A DNA stretch of 64,000 nucleotides from Taeniopygia guttata (taxonomy: Eukaryota; Chordata; Aves; Passeriformes; Estrildidae), in contig NC_133043.1 of the NCBI RefSeq assembly GCF_048771995.1, positions 8,264,501 through 8,328,500 of the forward strand. Reading direction: 5' to 3'. Below, in pieces: positions 1-11,655 of this stretch. A program made the position numbers and the translations under genes. How positions within the stretch are numbered: the first letter of the stretch is position 1; the number at the start of each line of letters is the position of its first letter. Below the pieces are notes generated by a model. The model saw nothing but the letters and a program-made list of their open reading frames with translations. It had not been told where the DNA came from and did no database searches.

Positions 1-1736
1 CCGGGAGCTCATTGAGCAGCAGATCCAGACCTACCAGCGCAGGTCGGTGACATCCTCTGCCTCTGCCTTGCTTTTGTCATTTGGGAGCTCTTTGGGAGCT
101 GCTGGAGCAGTGGGAGAGATTCACCTAAACCAGAAACTTGGCTAAAACCAAGGCGGAGTATGTCTGGTTTCCAAGCAGTTAATCCATCCTGGGAAGGGGT
201 CACTGTGGGAAGTTTTGGGGTGTATATTGCCTGAGTTGGACTTTGGGTCACGGGTGAAGACAGAGGTGCTCTGTAGAGGTGTGAGTAACTCTGCTTCTCT
301 CCCATCTCATTGCAAATGCAGCTGGTTGAAGGTGACAGATTACATCTCGGAGAGAAACCTGCCTGTCTTTCAGCCAGGAGTGAAGGTGAGAGGATGGGCA
401 AGGATGGGCTTGACACAATGGAAGTTGCCAGAAACACCATCTCTTTTGTCATAAAAAATTCTCAGAAACCTTCTTCATGTGTCATGCCAGTATCACTCTG
501 CAGAGTGACCACTGTGGCTGGCACAAGTGGACAGCAGCAGTGCCTTCTGATCCCCCTTGTCCTAGATTCATCCAAGTCTTTTAATCTCTGCCTCCATTCT
601 TACATATTCACCAGAATATGGTGAGGCAGACGCCTCTATTCTGGATTTTCAAAACCCTGAGATGTTCCCTTGGAAAGGACTGGAAGCATGAAAAGTCTAT
701 TTTATGTATGTTCTGGCTGAAGATTATCCTTGTTAAACCTACTTCAGCTGAGTGTGGTGTGTGCTGCTCTCTGCATCTGTCTCCTCACTGCTGGAGGAGA
801 GGGAATCCAAACCAAGTGCTGGATATTGCTTAGGTTGGATGGGGAGTTGTGGGCAAACACTGGTGTTGGATATTTATTTCTGGAGATGAAATAAGATGCT
901 TTCCCTCCTTGTTGCAGCTCAAGGACAAGGAGAGGCAGATGATAAAGGAGCGCTTTAAGGTGAGGAGGTGTTGGATGGTGTCAGAACATGCCCTGGTTGA
1001 TTGGGACACAGATCTGCCTGAGGAGGAGACCTCTTGGTGATCAGCAGGGAGGGGAAGGAGCATCAGACTGGATGTGGAGATGTGATTGCAGACGGGATGC
1101 TCACTGAGTTTCCCTTGGACAGGGTTTTAACGACGGGCTGGAGGAGCTGTGTAAGATCCAGAAGGCCTGGGCAATCCCAGACATGGAGCAACGGGACAAA
1201 ATCCGCCGGGCACAGAAAACCATTGTGAAAGAGACCTATGGTGCCTTTTTGAACAGGTGAGACCCCCTGCAGCACTGTCCTCTCCTCTTTGGGTTTACTG
1301 AGGTCTTTGGGGCCTTGCATCACCTGAGCAAGCCACTTTGCTATTGTCCTGTCTTAGCTTCTCTACTTTGCACACTCAGACATCCCCAAGCTGACCTTGA
1401 GTATTTGCAGGCATCTGCTGTCACCCTGATTCCTTGGTCAGTGAGCACAAAGCCCTGAGCCACTCTGGGCTGTTCATGTTTGTGAGGCCAGTTGTAACCA
1501 GGTCATTTGCTCTACACAGGATACTCTGTCACTGGAGTGGGGCGTGCTGGAGTGGGGCTGATTTGTGACAGAGGAGGGACCAGTGAGTCTCTTTGCTGTG
1601 TTCCAGTTATTTGTCACCTGTTTTCTTTTGTAGATTTGGCAACGTGCCCTTCACCAAGAACCCTGAGAAATACATCAAATACCAGGTTGACCAGGTGGGG
1701 GAGATGATTGAGAAGCTGTTTGACACATCAGCATAA
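1..1736 (+). CDS. EXOC7: EXOC7 (Exo70) C-terminal exons, partial
   Basis: Last about 127 residues of the exocyst subunit Exo70, which tethers secretory vesicles to the plasma membrane and binds PI(4,5)P2 through its C-terminal domain. Exons: 1-42 (cut by the window edge), 322-385, 918-959, 1123-1256 and 1634-1736, with the TAA stop at 1734-1736. All internal junctions have AG acceptors and GT donors, and the phases join without a break. Recognisable segments from memory of the vertebrate protein are WLKVTDYISERNLPVFQPG, GFNDGLEELCKIQKAWAIP, KETYGAFLNRFGNVPFTKN and the C-terminus MIEKLFDTSA. Order and orientation relative to GALR2 match human 17q25.1. Nothing looks damaged; only the upstream exons are missing because of the window edge. 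Confidence 0.97.
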
Positions 1737-4700
1737 ATTTCCAGCTGTTGTGAATTCTCCAGCTGCCAAGTACAAGCCAGTGCTCTCTCAGCAACCCTGG
1801 GGACTCCCTTTCTCCCCTGCCCCATTGTGGTGGGTAGGGTGTTATACTTGTATTTATCAGATTTATAAACCTGTGGAAACACTAACTCCTGGCTGTCTTT
1901 GCTCTGGGTCCATGGGATAAGGCAAAGTCTGCCCTGTGGGCTCCTATGTTGGCACATCTGCCTCACCTGGGTTTGTATTAATGCCTTGATGTGCAGCAGA
2001 CATGGGGAGGCTGTTTAAAAACAAAAAGAAAAATACACGTCCGAAAAATATGAGTATAGCCCTTTTGGTAAGGGCAGGAGGCTGTGAGCTCCAAATGGTG
2101 CCACCTGCTTCCCTGATGGGTTTTGGGAATCTCAGTTCTGTAGCATCCCAAATTATTTTCACATTGTTAATCTCAACAGTTACTTAGTTCAGTGATGGGG
2201 CTTGATGCTGCTTCTGGGGTTTGGGGGTGCCTGGCAGGGCTGCAGTCCAGTCATGTACAGGGATGTTCTACCCCAAAACCAGACCTGTATCAGTGCTCTG
2301 TTCCACGTGAGGCCGTGGCAGTGGGGTGATGGCAGGGCCTGGAGCTGTGACAGCGCAGTGAAAGCAGAGGGAGCTCCATTGTGGCCTGGCTGGGTGCTGC
2401 TCCTTATTCACCTGAGGCAGAGCAAGTGTTCCCATAGTAATTTCTACTCAGCACCGTCCTCCCATCCCTGTTTTTCTTTCTCCTGTCTTCTTAAATCTGA
2501 TGCATCTCTTCTCTGCAAGCAGCCAAACCCATTCCCTTTGTTTAACCCATGGGTATGACATGAAGAGCAAGTGCTGCTCTCCCACGTGCCTTGGAGCATT
2601 CCTGGCAGGCTTTGCTAGGGGAGCTGGACTCTGACACTTTGCACCAAGGCTTTTCAGAGTGCTGGGGCACCTGTGTTGTACCTGTGCTCTCTGGCCAGGC
2701 ACTTCCTGCTCCCCTCTCCCTCTCTCCTGCTGCCTGCTCCATTGTTTGCCTGTAACAATTGAAACACAGGGTTTCCATAGAGCAAGGAGCACTCACAATA
2801 GCTGCTGCTTTGCAGTCTGGAGCAAATGCATTATTCACCTGAGCAGTGTTTGCTGGTGTCTGATTAGCCCAGCAGTGGAAGAGCTGTTGGATGTTAGAAC
2901 TTGGATGAGAGCACAGGTCGTGCTCAGACCCAGCTGCCTGCCTGGGCTGTGCCTCCTCAGACAGATGTTATTCAGGCAGCTCGTGCCCTTTCTGAACCTC
3001 TGACCTTCTCTTCCTCAGCCTGAAAACAGCAGTTTTGCCACGCTCATCCAGCCCAGAGCTGGACCACGGTGTGAATTCAAGTCTTAACCACTGCATCTGA
3101 CTGTTTTTATGTGTCTGACCATGCAGGCTCACAGTGCCAACACAAGAGCCCTCCCTGCAGAAACCTTCTTCCTGCTGTCAAATCTCAAATGTCTGTGGAG
3201 ATCTGAGATCTTGTACTTGCTGTTTTTAACCTCTGCCAAATCCAAGAGCCTCTGGAGGCTGGCAGGCGCCTGGCAGTGTTTTTATACATAAGCAAAGCTC
3301 TGCTGACTTGTGTTTTATGCAGTGTTGAGTCTGCTGGATACACACCCTGACATTCACCAGGAGCTGGATTCCATCTTTAAGGGTCTGATTTTGACACTGC
3401 AGCAGTCTGATAATAATTTCTTTCTTGAGGAGAGTGTGTGGAATTCATGCTGAGCTGTAAAACATGTTTTATTGCAGCTGATCCCAGGGCGAGGCAATTC
3501 ACCCAGAACGGTCACAGGGAAAGCCAGGAGAGGGGAGGGGGAGCTTTGCCTGCAGCTTTACTGGAGCACCTGAGCTTTAGTCTGCAGGAGCAGAAATCCT
3601 TCCTGAGCTGATGCTTTTGTGCCAACCTGTGCCTAAAGAAAATGCGTGAGATCATTCAGGGGTCTGGGGTAGGGCCACATCCTGTTCTCCAGAGGCTCTG
3701 GGAATGCCTCTGCATGGCCCCCACCACAAGAGGCCTTTCTGGGCTTTGCTGTCAGCCTGTTGCCCCAGGAAAGCAGAGCAGGGTTGGGGGGCAGATGCAG
3801 CCAAAGATGGGATGTAAAATATCCCCCTCCCTCCTTTACCAGCACCCAGAGCTGACTGCATTGTTTCTATCCCTACCCAGGGATGCCCTGGCTGCATACG
3901 GGGGTAGGAGGCTGCTGGGGGCTGAGAGCTGGGCTTGGGGATATCTGTGCAGTGAGGAGGAGCTGGAGGTGGTGATTCTTGGGTGAACAGGTAACTTGAA
4001 CTGCTCCCAGGTGGGAATCAAGACCCTCATTTCCCTGAGTTAAAGGGAAACCTGAGCCACCTTGTCCCTGTTCCCTAAATCCAACCTCCCTCTCAGCTTG
4101 GCTGTAAGCATTCCCTCACTGTGCCTCTCTCTGCACAGGGGGAATGTGGGGAGTCAGACCTGCTTTGGGAGCAGCAGCACGTTTTTTCCTGAGCCACCCC
4201 TTGCTCAGGGTGGGAGCGGGGGAGCCTCCAGGCTGAGCTCGTGTCCAACACTGTGCAGCGCCAGGGGAGGGCTCCATGTGCTCCCTGGCTTTTTATGGTA
4301 AGGAATGTGTTTGCAAGATGTTAATTAACAGCAACCATGGTGGCCAGCACAGCCTGACCCTCTCACAGCTGAGCCCTTCATGCTGAGAGCTGAGAGTGCA
4401 GCCTGGAGTCATGCTTAGACTGTGGCAAGGGGCCACAAATGGGGCTGAACCCCCTCTGCCTCCCCTTTTGCTTCCCCCAAGGCTCTTGTGGGGTCTGACA
4501 CCCTTCCCTCACCTGCTGTTCTGCCCTGACACAGGGAATGTGTCTCTAATATTCAAGGTTTTGGGGCCAGAGCCCCATTTCTCCCTTGTTTATTTTTTAC
4601 TTGCCCAGCACCCATGCTGGGGGCTGTGCCAGGGTCTGGGGGTGCTATCTGCTGCCTCCTCAGACTGGGGAGCAAATTTGGCAGAGTAAGTATTTGAAAA

Positions 4701-6318
4701 CAAATCCACAAACCAAAATTAATTCTCTGACCCTAGTGATAAATCTCTGTGGAAAGCTCACTGGAAAACTCACACTAAGTGAGGTTTCAGCCAAGTGTCC
4801 CTCATCTCCCTGCCCACTTGGGCTTGATGGGAGCTCAGTTTAGCCTATTCATTTTTCACTTCCAGTTAAATACGCTTTTATTAAATTGTAACTGGAACAT
4901 AAGGACTCGCAGTGCTCTTAATTTAAGATAAAACCTCCCAAGGGAATAGACCACAGCCCATTTCTCTCAGCTGGGAGCATGGTGAGTGTCAGCAGATCCT
5001 GATGCTCTTGTCTTTTCCATCTGGACCTGATATGCTCTGTTATTTGAGGGGGGAAGTAGCTTCTAATTATGGTTTTGTGTTGGCAGCACAACCTTGTGTT
5101 TGCCCTTGGAGGGCCCATGGCCTGGGAGAGGGGCCACAGTGATGCTTTGGGCTGGGAGCTGAGTTGGAGGTGTCCTGGGATGTGTTTTCAGAGTGGTTGT
5201 AGCTTGGCTGGGCAGCTCTAGAGCTGTTAGCAGGGCAGGGCAGGGTCAGCCACGGGCTTGGGAGGCTGTTGGAAAGGCTGGGGTGGAAGGATGGGGGAGC
5301 AGAATCAGTGTCTCTGACAGGGGGCATGGGGATATTGCACCCTGTGCCATGCCAGCACAGGGACCTGTGCCCTTGTGATGGTGAGCCAACATCTCCATGC
5401 CCAAGGTGAGTGGATTGAACCCCTCAGTGTGTGTGGGATCCATTGGAGGCAGATCCTGTGGCTCTCAGAGCAGAGGCAGATGAGGGCATGAGGAAAGTAG
5501 AGCTTTTAGCTGAGTTTGTGCAGCTGCTTCAATGTTTTCCCTGCCGGTGAAGGTTTGAACAGGGAGATAAATGCAGATGTAATTAATGGAGCTGCTTATA
5601 TGCTGCTCTCTGTGACTTATGCTGGGAACAGGACTAGACTAAATATCACCATCACTGATAGGAGGAGGTGGCCAATTTATGGCCCTCTCTGTGGGGAGAG
5701 GAAGATCTGGTTATAATAACACTCAGCAGGGAAAAAGAAATGTTTTATAGTCAAAAGCTTCTCAAGAAAAAAAGGCCAAGCACTGGGGCTGGGTGAGGAG
5801 GGCTGGGGAGAGCCAGGGTCCTGTACAGAAACACCCACCCCAGTCCTGGGGAGCTCTGCCATGGGGGTTTCCAACAGTGAAATCTGTGCAGGCAGACTTA
5901 GATCCTCTGTAATGGCAATTTATAGAGACATGACTTTGATGGGGGCAGTTGGGGTGCACAGCTGGGAATTGCAGGGATGCACAGCACTGCTCAGCCCGGC
6001 TCCCCTGCCCTTTGGCCACCACCAAAAGGAAGGATTTCACTTCCAGCCCTTGGCTGGTGGCAGTCACAGGGCTCAGGCACCCGTGGAGCCTTTGCAGGGT
6101 TAATTGGTGGGAGTGTGAATCACAGCAGCCTCTTGTGGGCAGCTGCACTCAGCGGGTGCAGTGACATTCCTGTCCCCCTCCAGGGATGTGCTCACCCATA
6201 TCCTCCATCCCCCTCAGCTTCCCTGCATCCAGCAGGACCCACCACCCCCCAGCCTCGCCTCTGCTGAAGCTGTGGGGCCTCCCAAAGGAGCTGGACACGG
6301 CAGGTGGGATGGAGGGGC
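1737..6318. other. EXOC7 3'UTR and intergenic DNA, no gene seen
   Basis: About 4.6 kb with only short open frames that lack splice-supported homology. In mammals the channel gene ZACN lies between EXOC7 and GALR2. I looked for Cys-loop receptor hallmarks (the Cys-loop spacing and four hydrophobic segments) and saw none on either strand. No clear transposon was recognised by eye. Confidence 0.6.
1861..1868 (+). terminator. EXOC7: Possible EXOC7 poly(A) signal (variant TATAAA)
   Basis: A TATAAA hexamer about 125 bp after the EXOC7 stop is followed by a T/G-rich stretch. I see no AATAAA on this strand before the next gene. An ATTAAA occurs much further on, at 4880-4885. The choice between them cannot be made from sequence alone. 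Confidence 0.3.
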
Positions 6319-6324
6319 TTTATT
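6319..6324 (-). terminator. GALR2: Probable GALR2 poly(A) signal
   Basis: The + strand tttatt reads AATAAA on the minus strand, about 670 bp downstream of the GALR2 stop codon. This implies a 3'UTR of roughly 0.7 kb. It is the nearest canonical signal I found on that strand. Confidence 0.5.
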
Positions 6325-6991
6325 GAGGCTTCCCTGGCTTGCTGGGCACCCCCAGCTCTCACACAGCCCTGGCTGGCCCGTTCAGGGGAGCAGTGTCAGT
6401 GCCCTGCTTGTCTCCACGAGCACCCTGCCTGCTTGAGATGCTGAGCTGTCCCCAGGTTGTCCAAATGCATTCAAATCCTTTCCCTGCCATGGGTCCATGG
6501 CTGTGCTTCCCTGGCAAACAACCTCCCACCCCTTGGTCCTTGCTGACCTTCTGTGCTTCACTCCTGGACTTTCCTACCTGAGCTGGGTTTGTGCCCAATG
6601 CAGCTCCTAAACCAGGACAGAAACAAACCAAGATTTTCCAGATGTCCCTAAAAGTGCACCCACAAGCTAGAGATGCTGTGCTGGTTGGAGGGGCCAGAGC
6701 TTTTCACAGGCTCTGGGTGTAGATGCAACAGGGAGTAAGTCCATCCATGACAGAGGAACAGTTTACATTACACATGGCAGTGGATTTTTGGGTTTGATCT
6801 CTCTGCTCTCAGCAGGTGTTTGATGGAAGCAAATCCTGTTCTTGGTTAGTTCTTGGCTGAGTTTGTATCAGCAGCATCACGGTCGTGATATCTGGATGCA
6901 TTTGAACGAAAAGGTTTCAACTGGACACATTTCAACCCAAACCAGAGCCCAGCCCCAGGCCTGCAAAGCCGTGGGGTGGGAGGGAGCTCTG

Positions 6992-9433
6992 CTAGCTGCC
7001 GGTGAAGGTGACAGAGGAGCCACCTGCTCCCTGCTGCTGCCCCTCTGGGCCCCTGCAGCGCGCGGCCGAGCGGCCGGGCAGGGCTTCGCTCGGCTGGGTC
7101 ACCTCGCTGAGCTCTGCCTCCAGCGTGCTGACCGTGTTGGCAGCCTGGGCCTGCACCCTGTGCGCTGCCTGCTGGTGCAGGAGGCAGCTGAAGATCTTCT
7201 TGAAGCCCTTGCGGAAGTGTTTGGAGACCAGGGCGTAGACGATGGGGTTCACGCAGGAGTTGGCGTAGGAGATGACGTGCGAGAGGATGCGCAGCACGTA
7301 CGTGGAGTGGTTGAGGGGGAAGTACCCGAACCACACGCAGAGAATGACCAGGTGATGGGGCAGCCAGCACAGGCAGAAGAGGACGGCGACGATGATGATC
7401 ATCCTGGTGACCTTCCTCTTGGCCTTCTTGGACTCCGACATGTCCTGGAGAGGGTCCACGGACCGCCACAGGTAGCGAATAGTCCGCACGTAAGTGAGGC
7501 TCAGGATGAGCACGGGGATGATGTAGCTGAAGATGAAGGTGCAGATGTCCATGATCTTGCGCTGGGAGATCTCCCAGATGGGGTGGCAGACAGTCAGGTT
7601 GGCCAGCTGGAACTCCTGGTAGTAGCTGAGGTAAGGGCCCGAGAAGATGAAGGAGAACCCCCAGATGAGACAAATGGCCAGGAGGGCGTTCCTGGGTGTC
7701 CTCAGCTCCCTGGAGTGCAGGGGGTATCGTATGGCCAAATACCTGCATGGGAAGGGGAGAGGGACATGGCTGCAGTGCTGGGGAGGGCACAGAGAGAGCA
7801 ACACCAGGAGCAGGTTGGACAGAGGGCAGAAATGATGGATTTGAGCTTTCCAGGGCAGTTAGTCACACAACTGATTCCTTGGTGCTTCTTAGGGACCCTG
7901 CAGCACAAAGAATTGAGGAAGATTCTCTCCCTGACCCTGTCCCATCACCCTCTGCTCTTGGCAGTGGTTGTGGGGACAATGGGGATGGTCCCATTCGGTC
8001 CCTCCCCTAATCCAACAGACCCTCACTTCACCATCAGTGTCTGGCACAAGTGGTTGGGGCAGTGAGGATACAAAAACAGGAGTAAGTGCCCAGGATCCCC
8101 AGACACAGCATTCCTTGTACTGGCACACGTGAGAGCACATCACCCCTTTTCAGGTCTGTAATTAGCTGGTCCTGCAATTACACCCAGATCTGAGGCTTGT
8201 GCAAGCTCTCCCTTGCTCAACACATCTGTTCCCTCTGCTCTGTGGGATACAGGGGGAGAGGCAGCCCCTGGATGTGTTTTAGCTCCTGGGGGTGCTCTCA
8301 GCAGCCAGTGCAGGGCTCTGCTGGGATGGCAGGACACATCCAGCGGGGCTCCAGGGGCTCCCAGGGGCCTGGCACATGGACTTTCCACATCCTGCTTCAC
8401 AGGGTTTGGGCACTGAGTGGAGCAGCAAGCACCAGGAGCTCCCAGCCTCTCTCTTGCTGCAGGGTCATAACTCACCAGCCCTTGTGGAGGAAGGGACTGA
8501 GGTAAAGCACAGGCAGGAGCACCAGGGTTGCCAGCAAAACCCAGCCTGGAACGAGCTGGGATAACTTCTGGGACAAGGGACAGCACCAGGACGGAAAGGG
8601 GCTTTTTGCTAATAGAAGGGGAGGGTGGGAGAATCAGTGTCCCAGCTCAAACATCCCAGTTTTTTCTCCTCAAGGTCTGCCTGCTTTGCCAGGGGCTGTT
8701 GGGAGGATTGGGGCTCTCTTCATGCATCCCAGCAAGAGCCAGAACTGCACAGAGACTGAGCTTTGCTTCTTTCTCATTTTTCATCCCCACTTCACTGCCA
8801 GGGCCTGTGGATAAATCCCAGTCCTACAGCTCTGGGGTCTGAAAACTTCCTCCAGCTGGGCACTGGGGCCAGGGATCCCCATCCAGCCCTCTGCAGCACC
8901 TCACACCGGGTGTTTGCACCTCCTCACATGCATCAACAGGGAAATGCTCCTTGATTCCCCCAGGAGCCCCGGGGAGATCACAGCAGTCAGGATTTAGCTC
9001 CAGGGGAGTTTGTCCCCTCCCTGCCCTGGTGGGATCCAGAGAAATGAGACGCAGGCAGCCCCCCACCCCCTCCACCCCATTCCCTTTCCTACCTGTCGAG
9101 GGACACGGTGGCCAGGGTGAAGCTGCTGGCGTACATGGTGAGGTAGATGAAGAAGTGCACGGCCTTGCACATGAAGGGCCCGAACACCCATCCCTCCAGG
9201 GTGTAGATGGTGGCTTGGAAGGGGACGCAGAAGAGGATGAAGCAGAGGTCGGCCACCCCCAGGTTGAGGATGAAGAGGTTGGTTGTGTTCTTCACCTGCC
9301 CGTTGCGCAGCAGCACCGCCAGGACCAGGCTGTTGCCCACGGTGCCCACGAGGAAGATGATGAGGTACACGAGTGGGATGATCACGGACTCGGGCTGCCA
9401 GCCCGCCCCGGAGCCCGCCAGCGAGGCGTTCAT
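6992..9433 (-). CDS. GALR2: Galanin receptor 2 (GPCR), complete, two exons
   Basis: Class A GPCR for galanin/spexin-type neuropeptides at the plasma membrane. Exon 1 is 9433-9093 and exon 2 is 7742-6992 (TAG stop), giving 363 residues against about 387 in human. The start MNASLAGSG follows human GALR2 and carries an N-glycosylation site (NAS); the frame is open further upstream, so the start rests on homology. Visible features: TM1 with [12 protein letters not shown]2 [10 protein letters not shown], the Cys pair in FMCKAV and TVCHPIW, the split DRY motif at 113-115, TM6 CLCWLPHH and TM7 NPIVY. The single intron falls inside the Arg codon of DRY at the end of TM3, the position known for GALR2/GALR3. 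The C-tail has lost similarity to the mammalian one. Its orientation, opposite to SRP68, matches human. Confidence 0.97.
7743..9092 (-). other. GALR2: GALR2 intron
   Basis: A 1.35-kb phase-2 intron with a GT donor (CAG|GTAGG on the minus strand) and an AG acceptor (TGCAG|G). No repeat or extra exon was recognised. The 407-residue frame on the opposite strand that crosses exon 2 into this intron is a GC-driven shadow. Confidence 0.85.
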
Positions 9434-9552
9434 GGCCAGGGGCTGGAGGGGACAGCGCGTGTGGAGGAGGCACCGGGGGGACACACAGGGTGAGGGGGGC
9501 ACAGGGAGATCACTGTGGGGTGCGCCGGGATTGCAGGGGAAAGTGGGGGCAC

Positions 9553-9815
9553 GGGGAGCACAGAAGGGAGGGAAAGGGGAAAGGGGGTGCAGGGAGAGCA
9601 CGCTGGGGAGCACAGAAAGGAGGGAAAGGGGAAAGGGGGTGCAGGGAGAGCACGCTGGGGAGCACAGAAGGGAGGGAAAGGGGGCGCAGGGAGAGCAGGC
9701 TGGGGAGCACAGAAAGGAGGGAAAGGGGGCGCAGGGAGATCAGGCTGGGGAGCACAGAAAGGAGGGAAAGGGGGTGCAGGGAGAGCAGGCTGGGGAGCAC
9801 AGAAAGGATGCACGG
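9553..9815. repeat. G-rich purine minisatellite upstream of GALR2 (52- and 45-bp units)
   Basis: Tandem copies begin at 9553, 9605, 9657, 9702, 9747 and a decayed one at 9792. Each starts ggggagcacagaa and continues as a purine-rich block ending in an agcacgct or agcaggct core. The first two units are 52 bp; the later ones are 45 bp because a 7-bp G/A segment is missing. The array lies about 120 bp upstream of the GALR2 start codon, with the purines on the GALR2 template strand. Long open frames here are products of the repeat, not genes. Confidence 0.9.
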
Positions 9816-9889
9816 GAAAAGGGGGTGCAAGGAGCCTGCAGCGGGGAGCGCACCAGGGATGCACGGGAAGGGGGAGAACGGTGAAAGGG

Positions 9890-10230
9890 GAGCACGGAGC
9901 CGCACCGGAGCCGCACGGGAGCGGGGGTGCACGGGGAGCGTGCGGGGGTCCCGCCGGGGCGCACCGGGAGCCGGTGGGGGAACCGGGCGCCCTTCACCTC
10001 CTCCGGGTCTGCAGGAGCCCGCGGGCGCTCGGGGCGGCTCCGGCAGCTCCGGCAGCTCCGGCGGGGCGGCTCCGGCGCTCTCCGTGCGCCGGCGGAGCGG
10101 GGGGGGCCCGGGGGGCTCCGGGGCGCGGCTCCCGCCCGGCCCCCCGCACCGCGCCCCGGGGAGGGGATGCCGACCCCGCTCCCCTCGGGGGGCTGAGGGG
10201 CTCGGGCCGGTTTGCCCCGGGATGGGGGTG
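9890..10230. promoter_or_regulatory. CpG-rich block upstream of GALR2
   Basis: A very GC-rich stretch dense in CG dinucleotides, with runs of cggc and GGGG, 0.45-0.8 kb upstream of the GALR2 start. CpG density drops sharply after about 10460. It is likely the GALR2 CpG-island promoter and 5'UTR, but I see no TATA box and cannot place the start site. Confidence 0.55.
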
Positions 10231-11655
10231 GAATATCAGGCAGTGCTGTTATCCCTGCGGAGGGGCTGGGCACCCCAAAGGGAGCTGGGCACCCCAAGTG
10301 AGGCGTCTGCGGGGGTTTTCTTATCGCCTCCCCCTTCATAGCCACTGAAAGAGGGTTTGTTCAACCCCAGGGGCTGCGGGGTTTTTAGGAATCGGGGTCC
10401 TCTGCCTGCCTCCGTTTATCCTCCGCATTATCCAGCGGGCAGCTAAGTCCTCGCACCAAAACAGCCGAGGTGTGCCCAGGTTTTTAGGAGAAACTGAATT
10501 TCTCCCCACGGCTGGGAGAGCAGCGCGATACGCTGCAGAGAGAACCAATCTTTTTTGTGCCGCGTCTTCCTGCAAAATTACCTTTTTGGTCCTGCACAGA
10601 TGGAAGCCTTGGGACCGGCCGGTGCATCAGCTCTCCAAGGACTCTTGTCTAACCCCACCCCAGCCTGCCTTGTTTTGCTTCTGTGGGGAGAGAAATCCTT
10701 AATCCATCGATTATTTCTGTACCTAACTCGCTCCACAGCTTCTCCGTTCTCTCCATGGGTGCTCAGAGCTGAGCCCGCCGTGTTGGGGGCTCTGGGGACA
10801 CTCACAGCCCTGTGACATGGCCACCACAGCACACACAGAGCCCTTTCCACCCTCGGCTGCCCACCAGGACCCCCACCAAACCAGTTCCTGTTTGGAGGTG
10901 ACCAAACCCCTTTGGGGTCAGTATGCTTCGTGTTCCTGGTGACATCCCACAGGGAAAAGCAGGAAATGAGGAGCAGCAGAGTGGAAAATCGGCCACCCCG
11001 CAGGGCTCAAGGAGCTGCTGAGACACAGAACGCAGCTCTGCATTCCTCTCCTGATCCCAGGCTGCCCGCATGTCCCCAGGGAGCCATTCCCGTGCCACAT
11101 CCCGGGCCACGACCACAGGGATTGCTAGGAAAGCCGTGGGAAAGCCTGGCCCAGGGAGGTTTCACCCTGTGGGACCTGCCCTGTGTCTCAGATGCCACAG
11201 GGTATTTGGATGATGGTACTGGTGGTGTCTCTGGTCAGCCTGCAGAGAGGCTGGGTCCACCCTTATGCTGCAGAGAGATTATTAAAAAAAAAAAGAAATG
11301 AGGAAAACCACTCAGTTTATTCCCAATAACAGTAAAACTCGAAAGTAGCAGGATAAAAATAAATAGCAGCAAAATATCTTCTTGTATATATAACCAGATG
11401 GGTTATATGGGCAGGTGTGCAGGAGAATGATCCAGATCCCCAAAAGCAAGATCCTCTGGCTAAAATCCATAGGGAAAGGCACACGGTGGGGCTGGCAGAG
11501 GGATGTCAGTGCCTTTAGCTCTGTGGATTTACTCTCTGCAGCAGTCCCTGTGACACCAAAGGCAGCTCAGCCTCGCTGCAAGGCTCCCCTCAAGCTCTGC
11601 AGGTTTGTGTGACTCTCCTGCCCCTGTTCTCCTGCACAGATCCCCCAGTGCTTGT
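10231..11655. other. Intergenic between GALR2 and SRP68
   Basis: GC composition falls through this stretch. It contains an A-run near 11281-11295 followed by about 100 bp of A/T-rich DNA up to about 11400, which may be the remnant of a retroposed element. No coding exon or identifiable repeat was recognised. Confidence 0.5.

Noticed and set aside
6842-8065. 407-residue + strand frame
   Set aside because: Antisense shadow of GALR2 exon 2 running into its intron; the minus strand encodes the recognisable receptor.
9490-10348. Overlapping 200-283-residue frames upstream of GALR2
   Set aside because: Products of the purine minisatellite and the CpG-rich block; repeated composition only, several frames equally open.
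11281-11400. A-run and A/T-rich stretch considered as a SINE or LINE tail
   Set aside because: No recognisable body upstream and no target duplication found; left as unclassified intergenic DNA.
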